From an uncultured Eubacterium sp. (GTDB lineage Bacteria; Bacillota; Clostridia; Lachnospirales; Lachnospiraceae): a DNA stretch of 64,000 bases. The DNA lies in the NCBI GenBank assembly GCA_910584345.1, contig CAJTZX010000004.1, forward strand, positions 1 through 64,000, given 5' to 3'. Both the position numbers and the translations under genes were made by a program. Shown one piece after another: positions 16,447 through 24,802 of the stretch (its first letter is position 1; every line of letters starts with the position of its first letter). The notes beneath the pieces are model-generated. The model saw only the letters and a program-made list of their open reading frames with translations, had not been told where the DNA came from and made no database searches.

Positions 16447-17901
16447 ATGTATAACGAAATTGATTTAGATAAAATAGATATAGCTGCGAAGCCGCCCACA
16501 GAAGAACCCGCCCGCCAATATTACTTTATGGCAAAATGCCGGGAATGGGTGCGGGAGTTTGAAAAGAAGAATGGCCGTCGCCCAACCGCGTGTACGCAGA
16601 CCTTCGGCTGTCAGATGAATGCCAGAGATTCGGAAAAGCTTTCTGGAATTTTAAGTCTTTGCGGATTTACGGAAACAACAGAAGAAGAGGCAGATTTTGT
16701 TATTTATAATACTTGTACGGTTCGTGAAAATGCAAATAGCAGAGTGTATGGAAGGCTTGGATATCTCCATAATCTGAAAAAGAAAAATCCAAACATGCGG
16801 ATTGCGTTATGCGGCTGCATGATGCAGGAGCCTGCAGTAGTGGAAAAGCTAAAAAAGAGCTATCGCTTTGTCAATCTGGTGTTTGGGACACACAACATTT
16901 ATAAATTTGCAGAACTGCTAGTACAGTCTTTTGAGACAGACCATATGGTTGTTGATGTGTGGGACAGGGCAGAGCAGATCGTAGAGGAGCTTCCGGTTGA
17001 ACGTAAATATCCATTTAAATCAGGTGTGAATATTATGTTTGGATGCAATAATTTCTGCAGCTATTGTATTGTGCCGTATGTACGGGGAAGAGAAAAAAGC
17101 CGTGAACCAAAAGATATTTTACGTGAGATCGAACGGCTCTCTAAAGATGGCGTTGTAGAAATTATGCTGCTTGGTCAAAACGTGAATTCCTACGGTAAGA
17201 CGTTTGAACCGCCGGTTACGTTTGCACAGCTGCTGCAAGAGGTAGAAAAAATTGATGGGATTGAGCGGATTCGGTTTATGACCTCACATCCGAAAGATTT
17301 ATCAGAAGAATTGATTACGGTTATGGCACATTCTAAAAAAATATGCCGTCATCTGCATTTGCCTTTGCAGTCTGGAAGTACTCGTATTTTGCAGGCTATG
17401 AACCGCCACTACAGTAAAGAGATGTACTTGGATCTTGTGGAAAAAGTACGTAACACGATGCCAGATATTGCGATTACGACAGATATTATTGTTGGATTTC
17501 CAGGAGAAACGGAAGAAGATTTTTTAGAAACGATTGAAGTAGTTGAACAAGTCGGATTTGATTCTGCATTTACGTTTATTTATTCCAGGCGCAGAGGAAC
17601 TCCGGCAGCAGATATGCAAGAGCAAGTACCAGAAGAGATTGTAAAAGACCGCTTTGACCGGCTGCTGAAAAAAGTACAGGAAATAGCGGCACAAAAATCT
17701 GAAAGACTGACGGGCAGCGTTCAGAAAGTGCTTGTGGAAAGCATAAACGACCATGATACATCGCTTGTAACCGGAAAAATGGATAATAATTCTACGGTAC
17801 ACCTGCCGGGAGACGCCCGTCTGATTGGCCGAATGGTAATGGTGCGGTTAGAAGAGTGCCGTGGATTTTATTATTATGGAAAACTGGTAGAATCGCGGTA
17901 A
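16447..17901 (+). CDS. miaB: tRNA-2-methylthio-N6-dimethylallyladenosine synthase
   Basis: A 484-residue radical-SAM methylthiotransferase that adds the 2-methylthio group to i6A37 in tRNAs. The N-terminal UPF0004 domain has its three cluster cysteines (TFGCQMN, YNTCTVREN, CGCMMQEP). The radical-SAM cluster motif is CNNFCSYC, followed by VPYVRGREKSR, LGQNVNSYG and a C-terminal TRAM domain ending before the stop. The start at 16447 (MYNEIDLD) is preferred; GAAAGGG lies somewhat far upstream (about 18 bases), so the longer form from 16375 cannot be excluded. mutS, a frequent neighbour, is absent. Confidence 0.95.
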   Translation: MYNEIDLDKIDIAAKPPTEEPARQYYFMAKCREWVREFEKKNGRRPTACTQTFGCQMNARDSEKLSGILSLCGFTETTEEEADFVIYNTCTVRENANSRVYGRLGYLHNLKKKNPNMRIALCGCMMQEPAVVEKLKKSYRFVNLVFGTHNIYKFAELLVQSFETDHMVVDVWDRAEQIVEELPVERKYPFKSGVNIMFGCNNFCSYCIVPYVRGREKSREPKDILREIERLSKDGVVEIMLLGQNVNSYGKTFEPPVTFAQLLQEVEKIDGIERIRFMTSHPKDLSEELITVMAHSKKICRHLHLPLQSGSTRILQAMNRHYSKEMYLDLVEKVRNTMPDIAITTDIIVGFPGETEEDFLETIEVVEQVGFDSAFTFIYSRRRGTPAADMQEQVPEEIVKDRFDRLLKKVQEIAAQKSERLTGSVQKVLVESINDHDTSLVTGKMDNNSTVHLPGDARLIGRMVMVRLEECRGFYYYGKLVESR

Positions 17902-17913
17902 AGGCAGAAGCGC

Positions 17914-18306
17914 ATGAAAAAGAACAGAATAAAACGAATGGCGAAAGCAGATCTCGTATTGATTGGTATTCTGCTGTTGATAGGACTTACATGCTTGCTT
18001 GCAGTTCGTTTGCTGGTACAAAAAGGCGGAGCAACAGTACGGATTTTGTCAGATGGACAATTGTATGGGACTTACCATTTAACAAACGATCAGGAGATTC
18101 CGATTCAAAAAGAAGGCGAAGTAGTAAACATTCTTAAAATTTCGGACCGGAAAGCGAAAATGATACAGGCAGATTGTCCAGATCAGCTTTGTGTCCATCA
18201 GAAATCTATATGCAGGCAGGGAGAAACGATCGTTTGTCTGCCGAATAAAATTGTAGTGGAAATTGAGGGGGAACAGGATGCAGACCTGGATTCCATATCA
18301 CGATGA
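17914..18306 (+). CDS. NusG domain II protein (EetA-like)
   Basis: A 130-residue protein with an N-terminal transmembrane anchor (residues 13-31, LVLIGILLLIGLTCLLAVR) and an extracytoplasmic NusG_II fold (KGGATVRILSDGQLYGTYHL, CPDQLCVHQKSICRQGETIVCLPNKIVV). It is the usual partner of the Gx-transporter family gene that follows 16 bases on. From memory, the same two protein types are called EetA and EetB in the flavin-based extracellular electron transfer locus of Listeria, alongside an ApbE enzyme. The conserved cysteines could bind a cofactor or form a disulfide. Confidence 0.85.
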   Translation: MKKNRIKRMAKADLVLIGILLLIGLTCLLAVRLLVQKGGATVRILSDGQLYGTYHLTNDQEIPIQKEGEVVNILKISDRKAKMIQADCPDQLCVHQKSICRQGETIVCLPNKIVVEIEGEQDADLDSISR

Positions 18307-18322
18307 GAGGAGCGTTGTCTAA

Positions 18323-18811
18323 ATGAAAAAAACAGCATATATGGGTCTGTTTTTGTCGCTTGCGCTCATATGCAGCTATATTGAATCATTGATTCCGTTC
18401 TATTTTGGGATTCCCGGTGTGAAACTGGGGCTTACCAATATTGTAGTGATTTTGGCTCTGTATCAGATGGGGTGCAAATATGCACTGACAATATCGATGC
18501 TTCGGATTGTACTGGCGGGATTGCTGTTTGGAAATATGTTTAGTATTTTGTACAGTCTGGCAGGCGGTTTGCTTAGCTTTTGTATGATGGCCCTGTTAAA
18601 ACGGACGGGAAAATTTCGTATCCTTTCGATTAGTGCAGTCGGCGGGATCGCTCATAATTTTGGACAGATTGTTATGGCTGCGGTTGTCGTGGAAAATCTG
18701 AATCTGTTTTATTATTATCCGCTGCTGCTGCTGGCAGGCGTTTTGACAGGGATTTTGATCGGCATTGCGGCACAGGAGGTTTTGCTGCGTCTGCCAAAAC
18801 CAGGATTTTGA
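18323..18811 (+). CDS. Gx-transporter / heptaprenyl diphosphate synthase component I family (EetB-like)
   Basis: A 162-residue integral membrane protein with five or six helices. The GVKLGLTNIVVILALY motif and the MLRIVLAGLLFGNMFSILYSLAGG region are the Hpre_diP_synt_I (Gx transporter) signature. It resembles S-components of ECF transporters. Despite the name it is unlikely to be a prenyl synthase; a role in flavin or quinone handling with the NusG_II partner is the more plausible view. It precedes ruvA by 41 bases. Confidence 0.88.
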   Translation: MKKTAYMGLFLSLALICSYIESLIPFYFGIPGVKLGLTNIVVILALYQMGCKYALTISMLRIVLAGLLFGNMFSILYSLAGGLLSFCMMALLKRTGKFRILSISAVGGIAHNFGQIVMAAVVVENLNLFYYYPLLLLAGVLTGILIGIAAQEVLLRLPKPGF

Positions 18812-18852
18812 AACAGTTCCTTAGGAACGGGTCGGAATAAGGAGGAATGTCA

Positions 18853-19461
18853 ATGATCGCTTATATTAAGGGAAACTTAGCCGATATTATGCAGGATCGT
18901 ATCGTAATTGACGTATCCGGTATCGGCTGGCAGGTGTTTGTACCCGGGCAGGTGCTGGATCATCTGCCTGCAATGGGGGAACCAGTCAAAATACATACCT
19001 GGCTTCAGGTGCGGGAAGATGCAATGACGTTGTTTGGCTTTTTGACGAAAGATGACCTGCGTATTTTTAAACTGTTAATTGGGGTCAACGGGATTGGACC
19101 GAAAAATGCGCTTGCCATTTTATCTGTAATGAATACGGATGATCTGCGGTTTGCGATACTTGGCGATGACGCAAAAGCAATTGCAAAAACGCCTGGCGTC
19201 GGCACAAAGACCGCACAACGCCTGATTTTGGAATTAAAAGATAAAATCAGCTTAGAAGATGCGTTTGAGCAGAAGATGGCTCATTTACAGGAAGCGCAGT
19301 CAGATGCGTCAGGCGTGAAAGCGGAAGCCGTGATGGCGCTGACTGCGCTTGGCTATTCTTCTTCGGAGGCGCTGAAAGCATTAAACGGCATTGCAGTTAC
19401 CGAAGATATGGAAGTAGAAGCACTGTTAAAACAGGCGTTGAAAAATATGGCGATGATATAA
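18853..19461 (+). CDS. ruvA: Holliday junction branch migration protein RuvA
   Basis: A 202-residue RuvA: N-terminal OB fold (MIAYIKGNLADIMQDRIVIDVSGIGWQVFVP), helix-hairpin-helix pair (LLIGVNGIGPKNALAIL and IAKTPGVGTKTAQRLILELKDK) and the C-terminal UBA-like domain III (AVMALTALGYSSSEALKAL). The second ATG at 18853 is the start because AAGGAGG lies 7 bases upstream of it and abuts the first ATG. It is in an operon with ruvB, 49 bases downstream. Confidence 0.97.
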   Translation: MIAYIKGNLADIMQDRIVIDVSGIGWQVFVPGQVLDHLPAMGEPVKIHTWLQVREDAMTLFGFLTKDDLRIFKLLIGVNGIGPKNALAILSVMNTDDLRFAILGDDAKAIAKTPGVGTKTAQRLILELKDKISLEDAFEQKMAHLQEAQSDASGVKAEAVMALTALGYSSSEALKALNGIAVTEDMEVEALLKQALKNMAMI

Positions 19462-19510
19462 AATGATAGAATAGAAATGTATTTTATTTTAGAAAGGACA
19501 GGTTCCGCAT

Positions 19511-20503
19511 ATGGAAAAACGGGTCATTTCCACCCAGATTCAGGAAGAAGATTTTGTTGTGGAAAAAAGTCTCAGGCCACAAACGTTAGATGAATATATC
19601 GGTCAGGAAAAAGCGAAAAAAAATCTGAAAGTATATATTGAAGCAGCAAAGCAGCGCAAAGAAGCGCTGGATCATGTGCTGTTTTTTGGCCCGCCGGGAC
19701 TTGGTAAGACGACATTATCAGGAATTATTGCAAATGAAATGGGTACGCATATGAAGATTACTTCCGGCCCGGCGATTGGAAAACCGGGGGAAATGGCTGC
19801 AATCTTAAGCGGACTGCAAGAAGGAGATATTTTATTTGTAGACGAAATCCACCGGTTAAACCGTCAAGTGGAAGAGGTGCTGTATCCGGCGATGGAAGAT
19901 TATGCGATTGATATTATGATTGGAAAGGGTGCAACGGCACGCTCCATACGTCTGGATTTACCGCATTTTACGCTTGTAGGTGCAACAACGAGGGCTGGAC
20001 TTTTGTCAGCGCCATTGCGTGACCGATTCGGCGTGATCCATCACCTGGAATTTTATACGGTGGAAGAGCTGCAGACAATCATTCTGCATTCGGCGGTAAA
20101 GCTGCAGGTAGGGATAGATATGGAAGGCGCGTATGAACTGGCTCGGCGTTCGAGGGGAACTCCGCGTCTGGCAAACCGGTTGTTAAAACGCGTACGGGAT
20201 TTTGCACAGGTCAAGTATCATGGGGAAATTACAAAAGAAGTGGCGGCGTTTTCTCTGGACTTACTGGAAGTGGATAAAATGGGACTGGATCAAAATGACC
20301 GTAGCATTTTGCTTACAATTATTCAGAAGTTTTGCGGAGGCCCGGTCGGACTCGATACGCTTGCAGCGGCCATTGGAGAAGATTCCGGCACGATAGAAGA
20401 TGTTTACGAACCGTTTTTAGTGCAGAACGGACTCATCAACCGGACTCCAAAAGGCCGTGTAGCCACAGATTTTGCTTACCAGCACTTTGGAATTACAAAA
20501 TAA
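19511..20503 (+). CDS. ruvB: Holliday junction DNA helicase RuvB
   Basis: A 330-residue AAA+ motor that drives branch migration on RuvA. Walker A is GPPGLGKTTLS, Walker B is LFVDEIHRL, sensor I GATTRAGLLSAPLRDRFG, arginine finger and sensor II (RGTPRLANRLLKRVRDFA) are all intact, and the winged-helix C-terminus ends TPKGRVATDFAYQHFG. Typical length. The ruvAB pair is a recombination repair unit that in some bacteria is SOS-regulated; no LexA box was noticed just upstream here. Confidence 0.97.
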   Translation: MEKRVISTQIQEEDFVVEKSLRPQTLDEYIGQEKAKKNLKVYIEAAKQRKEALDHVLFFGPPGLGKTTLSGIIANEMGTHMKITSGPAIGKPGEMAAILSGLQEGDILFVDEIHRLNRQVEEVLYPAMEDYAIDIMIGKGATARSIRLDLPHFTLVGATTRAGLLSAPLRDRFGVIHHLEFYTVEELQTIILHSAVKLQVGIDMEGAYELARRSRGTPRLANRLLKRVRDFAQVKYHGEITKEVAAFSLDLLEVDKMGLDQNDRSILLTIIQKFCGGPVGLDTLAAAIGEDSGTIEDVYEPFLVQNGLINRTPKGRVATDFAYQHFGITK

Positions 20504-20506
20504 TGG

Positions 20507-20535
20507 TTGTTTTTCCGCAAAGAAGTCTGTATAAT
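20507..20535 (+). promoter_or_regulatory. Sigma-A promoter for the ZapA-like gene
   Basis: TTGTTT (20507-20512), 17 bases and TATAAT (20530-20535), overlapping the gap after ruvB and 21 bases ahead of the start codon. Confidence 0.7.
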
Positions 20536-20556
20536 GGATAGACGGAGGATAAAGCG

Positions 20557-22395
20557 ATGGCTGCTAAAAAAAGTACGGATGTAATGATTGCAGGGAAAGT
20601 ATATACTTTGAGCGGTTATGAAGAAGAAGGATATCTTCAGCATGTTGCATCCTATATTAATACGAAGATTTCTGAAATTACAGAACGTGATGAATACCGC
20701 AGGATTCCAAATGATATGAAGTCCATTTTAATTCAGCTGAATATTGCGGACGACTTCTTTAAAGCAAAGAAGCAGTTTGAAGCTGCGGAAGAAAATTATA
20801 AAAAAGCTGAAAAAGATTTATTTGAACTAAAGCATGAGCTCGTAGATACACAGATGAAAGTGGAAGAACTGCTCGAGAAGCTGAACCGGGAACGTCAGGA
20901 ACGCAACCAGAAGTCCGGGCGAGAGAGCCAGTTGGAGGAAAACTATAGAAAGCTGGAAGAAAAATATCAGCTTTTAGCAAGTAATGCAAAAGTGGCAGAA
21001 GAAAGAAATCGTCAGTTCGAAGAAATGCTCCGTCTTACCCAGCAGGAAAAGCGAGAGGTTGAAGCAGTAAATAAAGAGCTGCGGTTGAATAAAGAAAAGC
21101 TGGAAACGACGCTGGCGGACGCGCTGCTTGGCGCTGCGACCACAACAGCAACCACTTCAAAGAAAAAAAATACGGTTTCGAAAAATGAGGATTCAAAAGC
21201 AGCTGATGTCAATACAACTGAATTACACTCAAAGGAGAGTCTTGCTGCGGAGGAAGAAAATTCTGAACTAAAGGAACCTGAAGACAGTACAAAGCAGGAA
21301 GCGTCGTTAGCAGAAGAACGGGAAGATTATTTGACTCCCACAGAACTTTCAAAAGAAGAAGTAACACAGCTGCGGGAAGCGATACACGAGACAATGGAGG
21401 AGCTTTCAAAAGAAGAACCACTAGAAGAATTTTCTAATAAGGAATCTTCTAATAAGGAATCTTCTAATAAGGAATTTTCCAAGAATGAACCTTCCGATCA
21501 AGAAACTTCCAATCAAAAGCCTTCCAATCAAGAACTTTTCAAGAAAGAATTTCCAAATGAAAAAACTTTCCAAGAAGAGTTGTTAAGGCAAGAACCATCC
21601 AAAGAAGAATTATTAGGAGAAGAACCGTCCAAAGAAGGATTATCTAAAGAACGATTATCTAAAGAAGAATTACAAGAAAAAGAATTACAAGAAAATCTTT
21701 CATCGCAAGAGTTTTCTGATGAGGAATACGTGGAAAAAAAGTCTTTGCAGCAAAAAGAAGTTTCTAAGGAGGATATGACGCTTCATTCTGCTGATGACGG
21801 AAAGTCTGCATCTGACGAAGAACTGACAGAACAGGAGCAGTCGGAGGAGTTAGCAGTTACTAAAACAGAGGAGCAGCCGGAGGAGTTAGCAGTTTCCGAA
21901 ACAGAGAAACAGCCGGAAGAGACATTCATTTCGGAAACAGAGGAGCAGCCGGAGGAGTTAGCAGTTTCTATGCAGTCGGATTCATTGGAGAAGGAGCCTG
22001 TGATGGAAGAGGCTTTAGAGCCGGAACCGGATCCGGCGCAGGGACTTTTTTCGTCATCTAAAAGCTCCATTGTGCTGACACCCGGACTTTCCGAAGAGGA
22101 ATTAACAGAACTGCTTGGCCCAATCAGGGAACCGCAGCATACAATGCCTGAGCTTTCCAAAGAAGAACTGGAAGAATTGCTGGCACCTGCGGCCAGACAT
22201 GAGCTTACAGATGAAGGCCCTATGCCGGAACCGGATGAGGAGGATGAATATATTTCATCTGTCATGTCAGAAATTACGGAAGACGATGATCCTGAAATAA
22301 AAGCGCTCGCAAAGCAGATAGCGGAACTGGAACGGCAGGAACATGCGGAAAAGTTTAAGAAAAAATCAAAAAAAGGGAAAAAACGAAAGCGCTGA
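20557..22395 (+). CDS. zapA: ZapA-like cell division protein with a very long repetitive acidic extension
   Basis: Residues 5-85 are a ZapA domain (VMIAGKVYTLSGYEEEGYLQHVASYINTKI), which binds FtsZ and bundles protofilaments. A coiled coil follows (about 70-190), then 400 residues of E/S/K-rich disordered sequence, giving 612 residues against about 90-200 for the family. The tail holds 18 or so pentapeptide repeats (residues 292-382), three 12-residue repeats (434-469, xxSETEEQPEEL type), a paired motif LSEEELTELLGPI / LSKEELEELLAPA (511-545) and a lysine-rich end. The gene follows ruvB with its own promoter and GGAGG 8 bases before the ATG. The paired motifs could be real short linear motifs; the repeats look like tandem expansion. 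Confidence 0.85.
   Translation: MAAKKSTDVMIAGKVYTLSGYEEEGYLQHVASYINTKISEITERDEYRRIPNDMKSILIQLNIADDFFKAKKQFEAAEENYKKAEKDLFELKHELVDTQMKVEELLEKLNRERQERNQKSGRESQLEENYRKLEEKYQLLASNAKVAEERNRQFEEMLRLTQQEKREVEAVNKELRLNKEKLETTLADALLGAATTTATTSKKKNTVSKNEDSKAADVNTTELHSKESLAAEEENSELKEPEDSTKQEASLAEEREDYLTPTELSKEEVTQLREAIHETMEELSKEEPLEEFSNKESSNKESSNKEFSKNEPSDQETSNQKPSNQELFKKEFPNEKTFQEELLRQEPSKEELLGEEPSKEGLSKERLSKEELQEKELQENLSSQEFSDEEYVEKKSLQQKEVSKEDMTLHSADDGKSASDEELTEQEQSEELAVTKTEEQPEELAVSETEKQPEETFISETEEQPEELAVSMQSDSLEKEPVMEEALEPEPDPAQGLFSSSKSSIVLTPGLSEEELTELLGPIREPQHTMPELSKEELEELLAPAARHELTDEGPMPEPDEEDEYISSVMSEITEDDDPEIKALAKQIAELERQEHAEKFKKKSKKGKKRKR
21430..21703. repeat. 15-bp-unit pentapeptide repeat tract in the ZapA-like gene
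   Basis: The youngest units are nearly identical at DNA level: TCTAATAAGGAATCT twice, then TCTAATAAGGAATTT. Diverged five-residue units (SKNEP, SDQET, SNQKP, SNQEL, SKEEL, SKERL) continue in frame for about 90 residues. Confidence 0.9.
21856..21963. repeat. 36-bp-unit repeat in the ZapA-like gene
   Basis: Three 12-residue units, AVTKTEEQPEEL, AVSETEKQPEET and FISETEEQPEEL, follow each other without gaps (approximate limits). Confidence 0.85.
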
Positions 22396-22448
22396 CATGA
22401 AATTGTGATTCCTGCAGCCGCTATGAAAGAATAGGGTTATGAAAAAAT

Positions 22449-22476
22449 GGGGATGGAGCCAATCCGTTCCCTTTTT
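22449..22476 (+). terminator. Terminator after the ZapA-like gene
   Basis: GGGGATGGA pairs with TCCGTTCCC (9 bp including two G-U pairs) around a GCCAA loop, then TTTTT. Confidence 0.75.
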
Positions 22477-22556
22477 GATTCAGTAATGGAGAGGTATGTA
22501 GAAAAAGTGACGGATTTGATTCAATAATGGAGAGGCATATGAAAAAAGTGACGGAT
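22475..22556. repeat. 41-bp tandem duplication over the start of the U32 gene
   Basis: Two imperfect copies, 22475-22515 and 22516-22556, each begin TTGATTCA and contain ATGGAGAGG, then GAAAAAGTGACGGAT (or AAAAAAGTGACGGAT). The second copy provides the ribosome site and start codon of the next gene; the first is an out-of-use duplicate with an early stop (GTATGTAG). Confidence 0.9.
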
Positions 22557-24794
22557 AAAAAGCAGGATCGCAGCAGGCAGAATCATACACGAAGAAATAG
22601 GACAGCCCCGGAACTGCTGGCGCCGGCAGGTTCATTTGAAATATGTAAGGCCGTTGTCCAGGCGGGGGCAGACGCAGTTTATGCCGGCGGTAGCCGTTAT
22701 GGTGCAAGGGCGTTTGCGGAAAATTTCACACAGGAAGAATTGCTTCGGGCGATAGATTTCGTGCATTTACATGGTAAAAAATTGTATCTGACAGTCAACA
22801 CACTGCTGAAACAGATTGAGATGGATACATTGTATGAATATTTGCTGCCCTATTATTTAGAGGGATTGGATGCAGTAATTGTACAGGATTTTGGAGTAAT
22901 GCAGCACATTCGTCATTGGTTTGTGGACTTACCGGTGCATATTAGTACGCAGATGTCAGTTGCCGGAGTGTATGGTGTTTCCTATTTGCAGAAATTGGGC
23001 GCTGCACGAATCGTTACGGCAAGAGAGCTGTCATTAGAAGAAATTCGTGAGATTCGAAGACAATCAGATGTGGAAATCGAATGTTTTGTACATGGAGCGC
23101 TATGTTATTGTTATTCCGGTCAATGTCTGCTCAGCAGTATGCTTGGCGCAAGGAGCGGCAATCGTGGGCGCTGTGCGCAGCCGTGTCGTCTGCCTTATAC
23201 CATATTGGATGAAGAAAGAAAACCGTGCGGGAAAAATGGTTATCCGCTCAGTCCAAAAGACTTATGTACGATCGATCAGATTCCGCAGCTGACCGAAGCA
23301 GGGATTACTTCTTTTAAAATTGAAGGAAGGATGAAATCTGTCGAATATGCTGCGGGAGTAACCGCTCTTTATCGAAAATATATCGACGTTTACATGGAAA
23401 AAGGGTATTTGCGTGTAGACAAACAGGATTATGAATGTCTGCTGCAGACCGGAAACCGCAGCGGATTTACAAGTGGTTATTACAATAAGCATAACGGTGC
23501 GGATATGATTACAATGACACATCCAAGATACAAAAAAAGCGTCGTATTCGATCAACATAAAAGCTATGCGTATGAGAAAAAGCTTGCAGTACAGGCATCC
23601 GCTCGTTTTAAAATCGGCGAACCGGCGGTATTTACCGTATCTTCTCGTGGGTGTTTGGTATCGGCAGAGCATGGCGTTGTACAGGCAGCACAAACACAGC
23701 CGGTAAGTAGGGAAATGATCCTGACACAGCTTTCCAAAACTGGAAACACGCCGTTTAACATCGAGCAGATCGAGATACAGATGGATCCAAATGTCTTTTT
23801 GCCGAAGCAGATGCTTAACCAGCTCCGCCGCAAGGCGCTTGGACAGCTGGAGGAGCAAATGTTGGAGCAAAGCCGCAGAACTGTGCCGGATGCGGTAGCT
23901 GAGCAAAAGCCGCTGCAGCAGGATGCTGCTCAAAAAAACGATAACAAGGATACAGATGCCAGGGTTAATTTTACAGCTGCAGTAGAACAGGCTGCACAGC
24001 TTTGCGCTGTTTTGGAACAGGAATGGATCCGTCGCGTTTATTTGGACAGTTCCATGTATAGACATGAGCATTTTACCACACAATTAAAAGAACATATCGC
24101 TCGTATTCATGCGGCAGGAAAACAGGCATTTTTCATTCTGCCTCCGGTACTGCGTAGTAAAACGGCTGCTTTTTACAAAGAACGGTGGCAGGATATTTGT
24201 AACAGCGGAGTGGACGGCTATCTTGTAAAAACGATGGATGAATTAGGTTTTTTGGAGCAGATGCAAGCGGATAAACAATGTTGTGTTTTAGACCATAGCC
24301 TGTATACGTATTCGAATGAGACAAAAGAGAGCTATTGCAGATGCGGGTGGAGCTTTGATACGGTTCCTTTGGAATTGAATAAAAAGGAATTGTTTGCAAG
24401 AAATAATACTGCAAGCGAGCTGATTGTTTATGGATATTTGCCATTAATGACCAGTGCACAGTGTATCAAAAAAACAATGGGACGCTGTACAAAGACCAAT
24501 GGCATTTGTTATTTAAAAGACCGTTATGCAAAGGAATTTGCGGTTCGGAATGTCTGCAATGAATGTTATAATACGATATATAACGCACAGCCGATGTCAC
24601 TGATCCAGCTGGCAGATGAAATTGTGAAGCTTCATCCGGCTGCATACAGGTTATGTTTTACAACCGAATCCAAACAGATGGTAAGCCAGATTTTGTATTG
24701 TGTCAAAACATCATTTTTTGAACGGCAGACAACAGATCTTATGTCTGTTATTGGTGAATATACAAATGGCCACTATAAACGTGGAGTAGAGTAG
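22539..24794 (+). CDS. U32-family peptidase-like protein (RlhA/collagenase-like)
   Basis: A 751-residue U32 family protein. The core reads PELLAPAGSFE, AVQAGADAVYAGG, LYLTVNTLLKQ, HISTQMSVAG and the family signature ECFVHGALCYCYSGQCLLSS, followed by GARSGNRGRCAQPCR with cluster-type cysteines, and FKIEGRMKSVEY. A C-terminal part has further cysteines (MGRCTKTNGICYLKDR, NVCNECYN). Members act in 23S rRNA hydroxylation (RlhA), tRNA hydroxylation (TrhP) or were called collagenases. The fused, long form with a cysteine-rich tail is common in Clostridia. The start is the ATG with GGAGAGG 3 bases upstream; the next ATG upstream is part of that site. Confidence 0.88.
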   Translation: MKKVTDKKQDRSRQNHTRRNRTAPELLAPAGSFEICKAVVQAGADAVYAGGSRYGARAFAENFTQEELLRAIDFVHLHGKKLYLTVNTLLKQIEMDTLYEYLLPYYLEGLDAVIVQDFGVMQHIRHWFVDLPVHISTQMSVAGVYGVSYLQKLGAARIVTARELSLEEIREIRRQSDVEIECFVHGALCYCYSGQCLLSSMLGARSGNRGRCAQPCRLPYTILDEERKPCGKNGYPLSPKDLCTIDQIPQLTEAGITSFKIEGRMKSVEYAAGVTALYRKYIDVYMEKGYLRVDKQDYECLLQTGNRSGFTSGYYNKHNGADMITMTHPRYKKSVVFDQHKSYAYEKKLAVQASARFKIGEPAVFTVSSRGCLVSAEHGVVQAAQTQPVSREMILTQLSKTGNTPFNIEQIEIQMDPNVFLPKQMLNQLRRKALGQLEEQMLEQSRRTVPDAVAEQKPLQQDAAQKNDNKDTDARVNFTAAVEQAAQLCAVLEQEWIRRVYLDSSMYRHEHFTTQLKEHIARIHAAGKQAFFILPPVLRSKTAAFYKERWQDICNSGVDGYLVKTMDELGFLEQMQADKQCCVLDHSLYTYSNETKESYCRCGWSFDTVPLELNKKELFARNNTASELIVYGYLPLMTSAQCIKKTMGRCTKTNGICYLKDRYAKEFAVRNVCNECYNTIYNAQPMSLIQLADEIVKLHPAAYRLCFTTESKQMVSQILYCVKTSFFERQTTDLMSVIGEYTNGHYKRGVE

Positions 24795-24802
24795 GAGAAA
24801 AC

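Noticed and set aside
21430..21703. The repeat tract considered as a CRISPR-like array
   Set aside because: Units are contiguous without unique spacers, are in frame with a gene and have a 15-bp period.
21783..22265. Serine-rich open frame antisense to the ZapA-like gene
   Set aside because: It is simply the complement of the glutamate-rich repeat region and has no ribosome site.
23262..24083. A 273-codon open frame antisense to the U32 gene
   Set aside because: It is a shadow of a strongly biased gene; no start signal, no recognisable fold.
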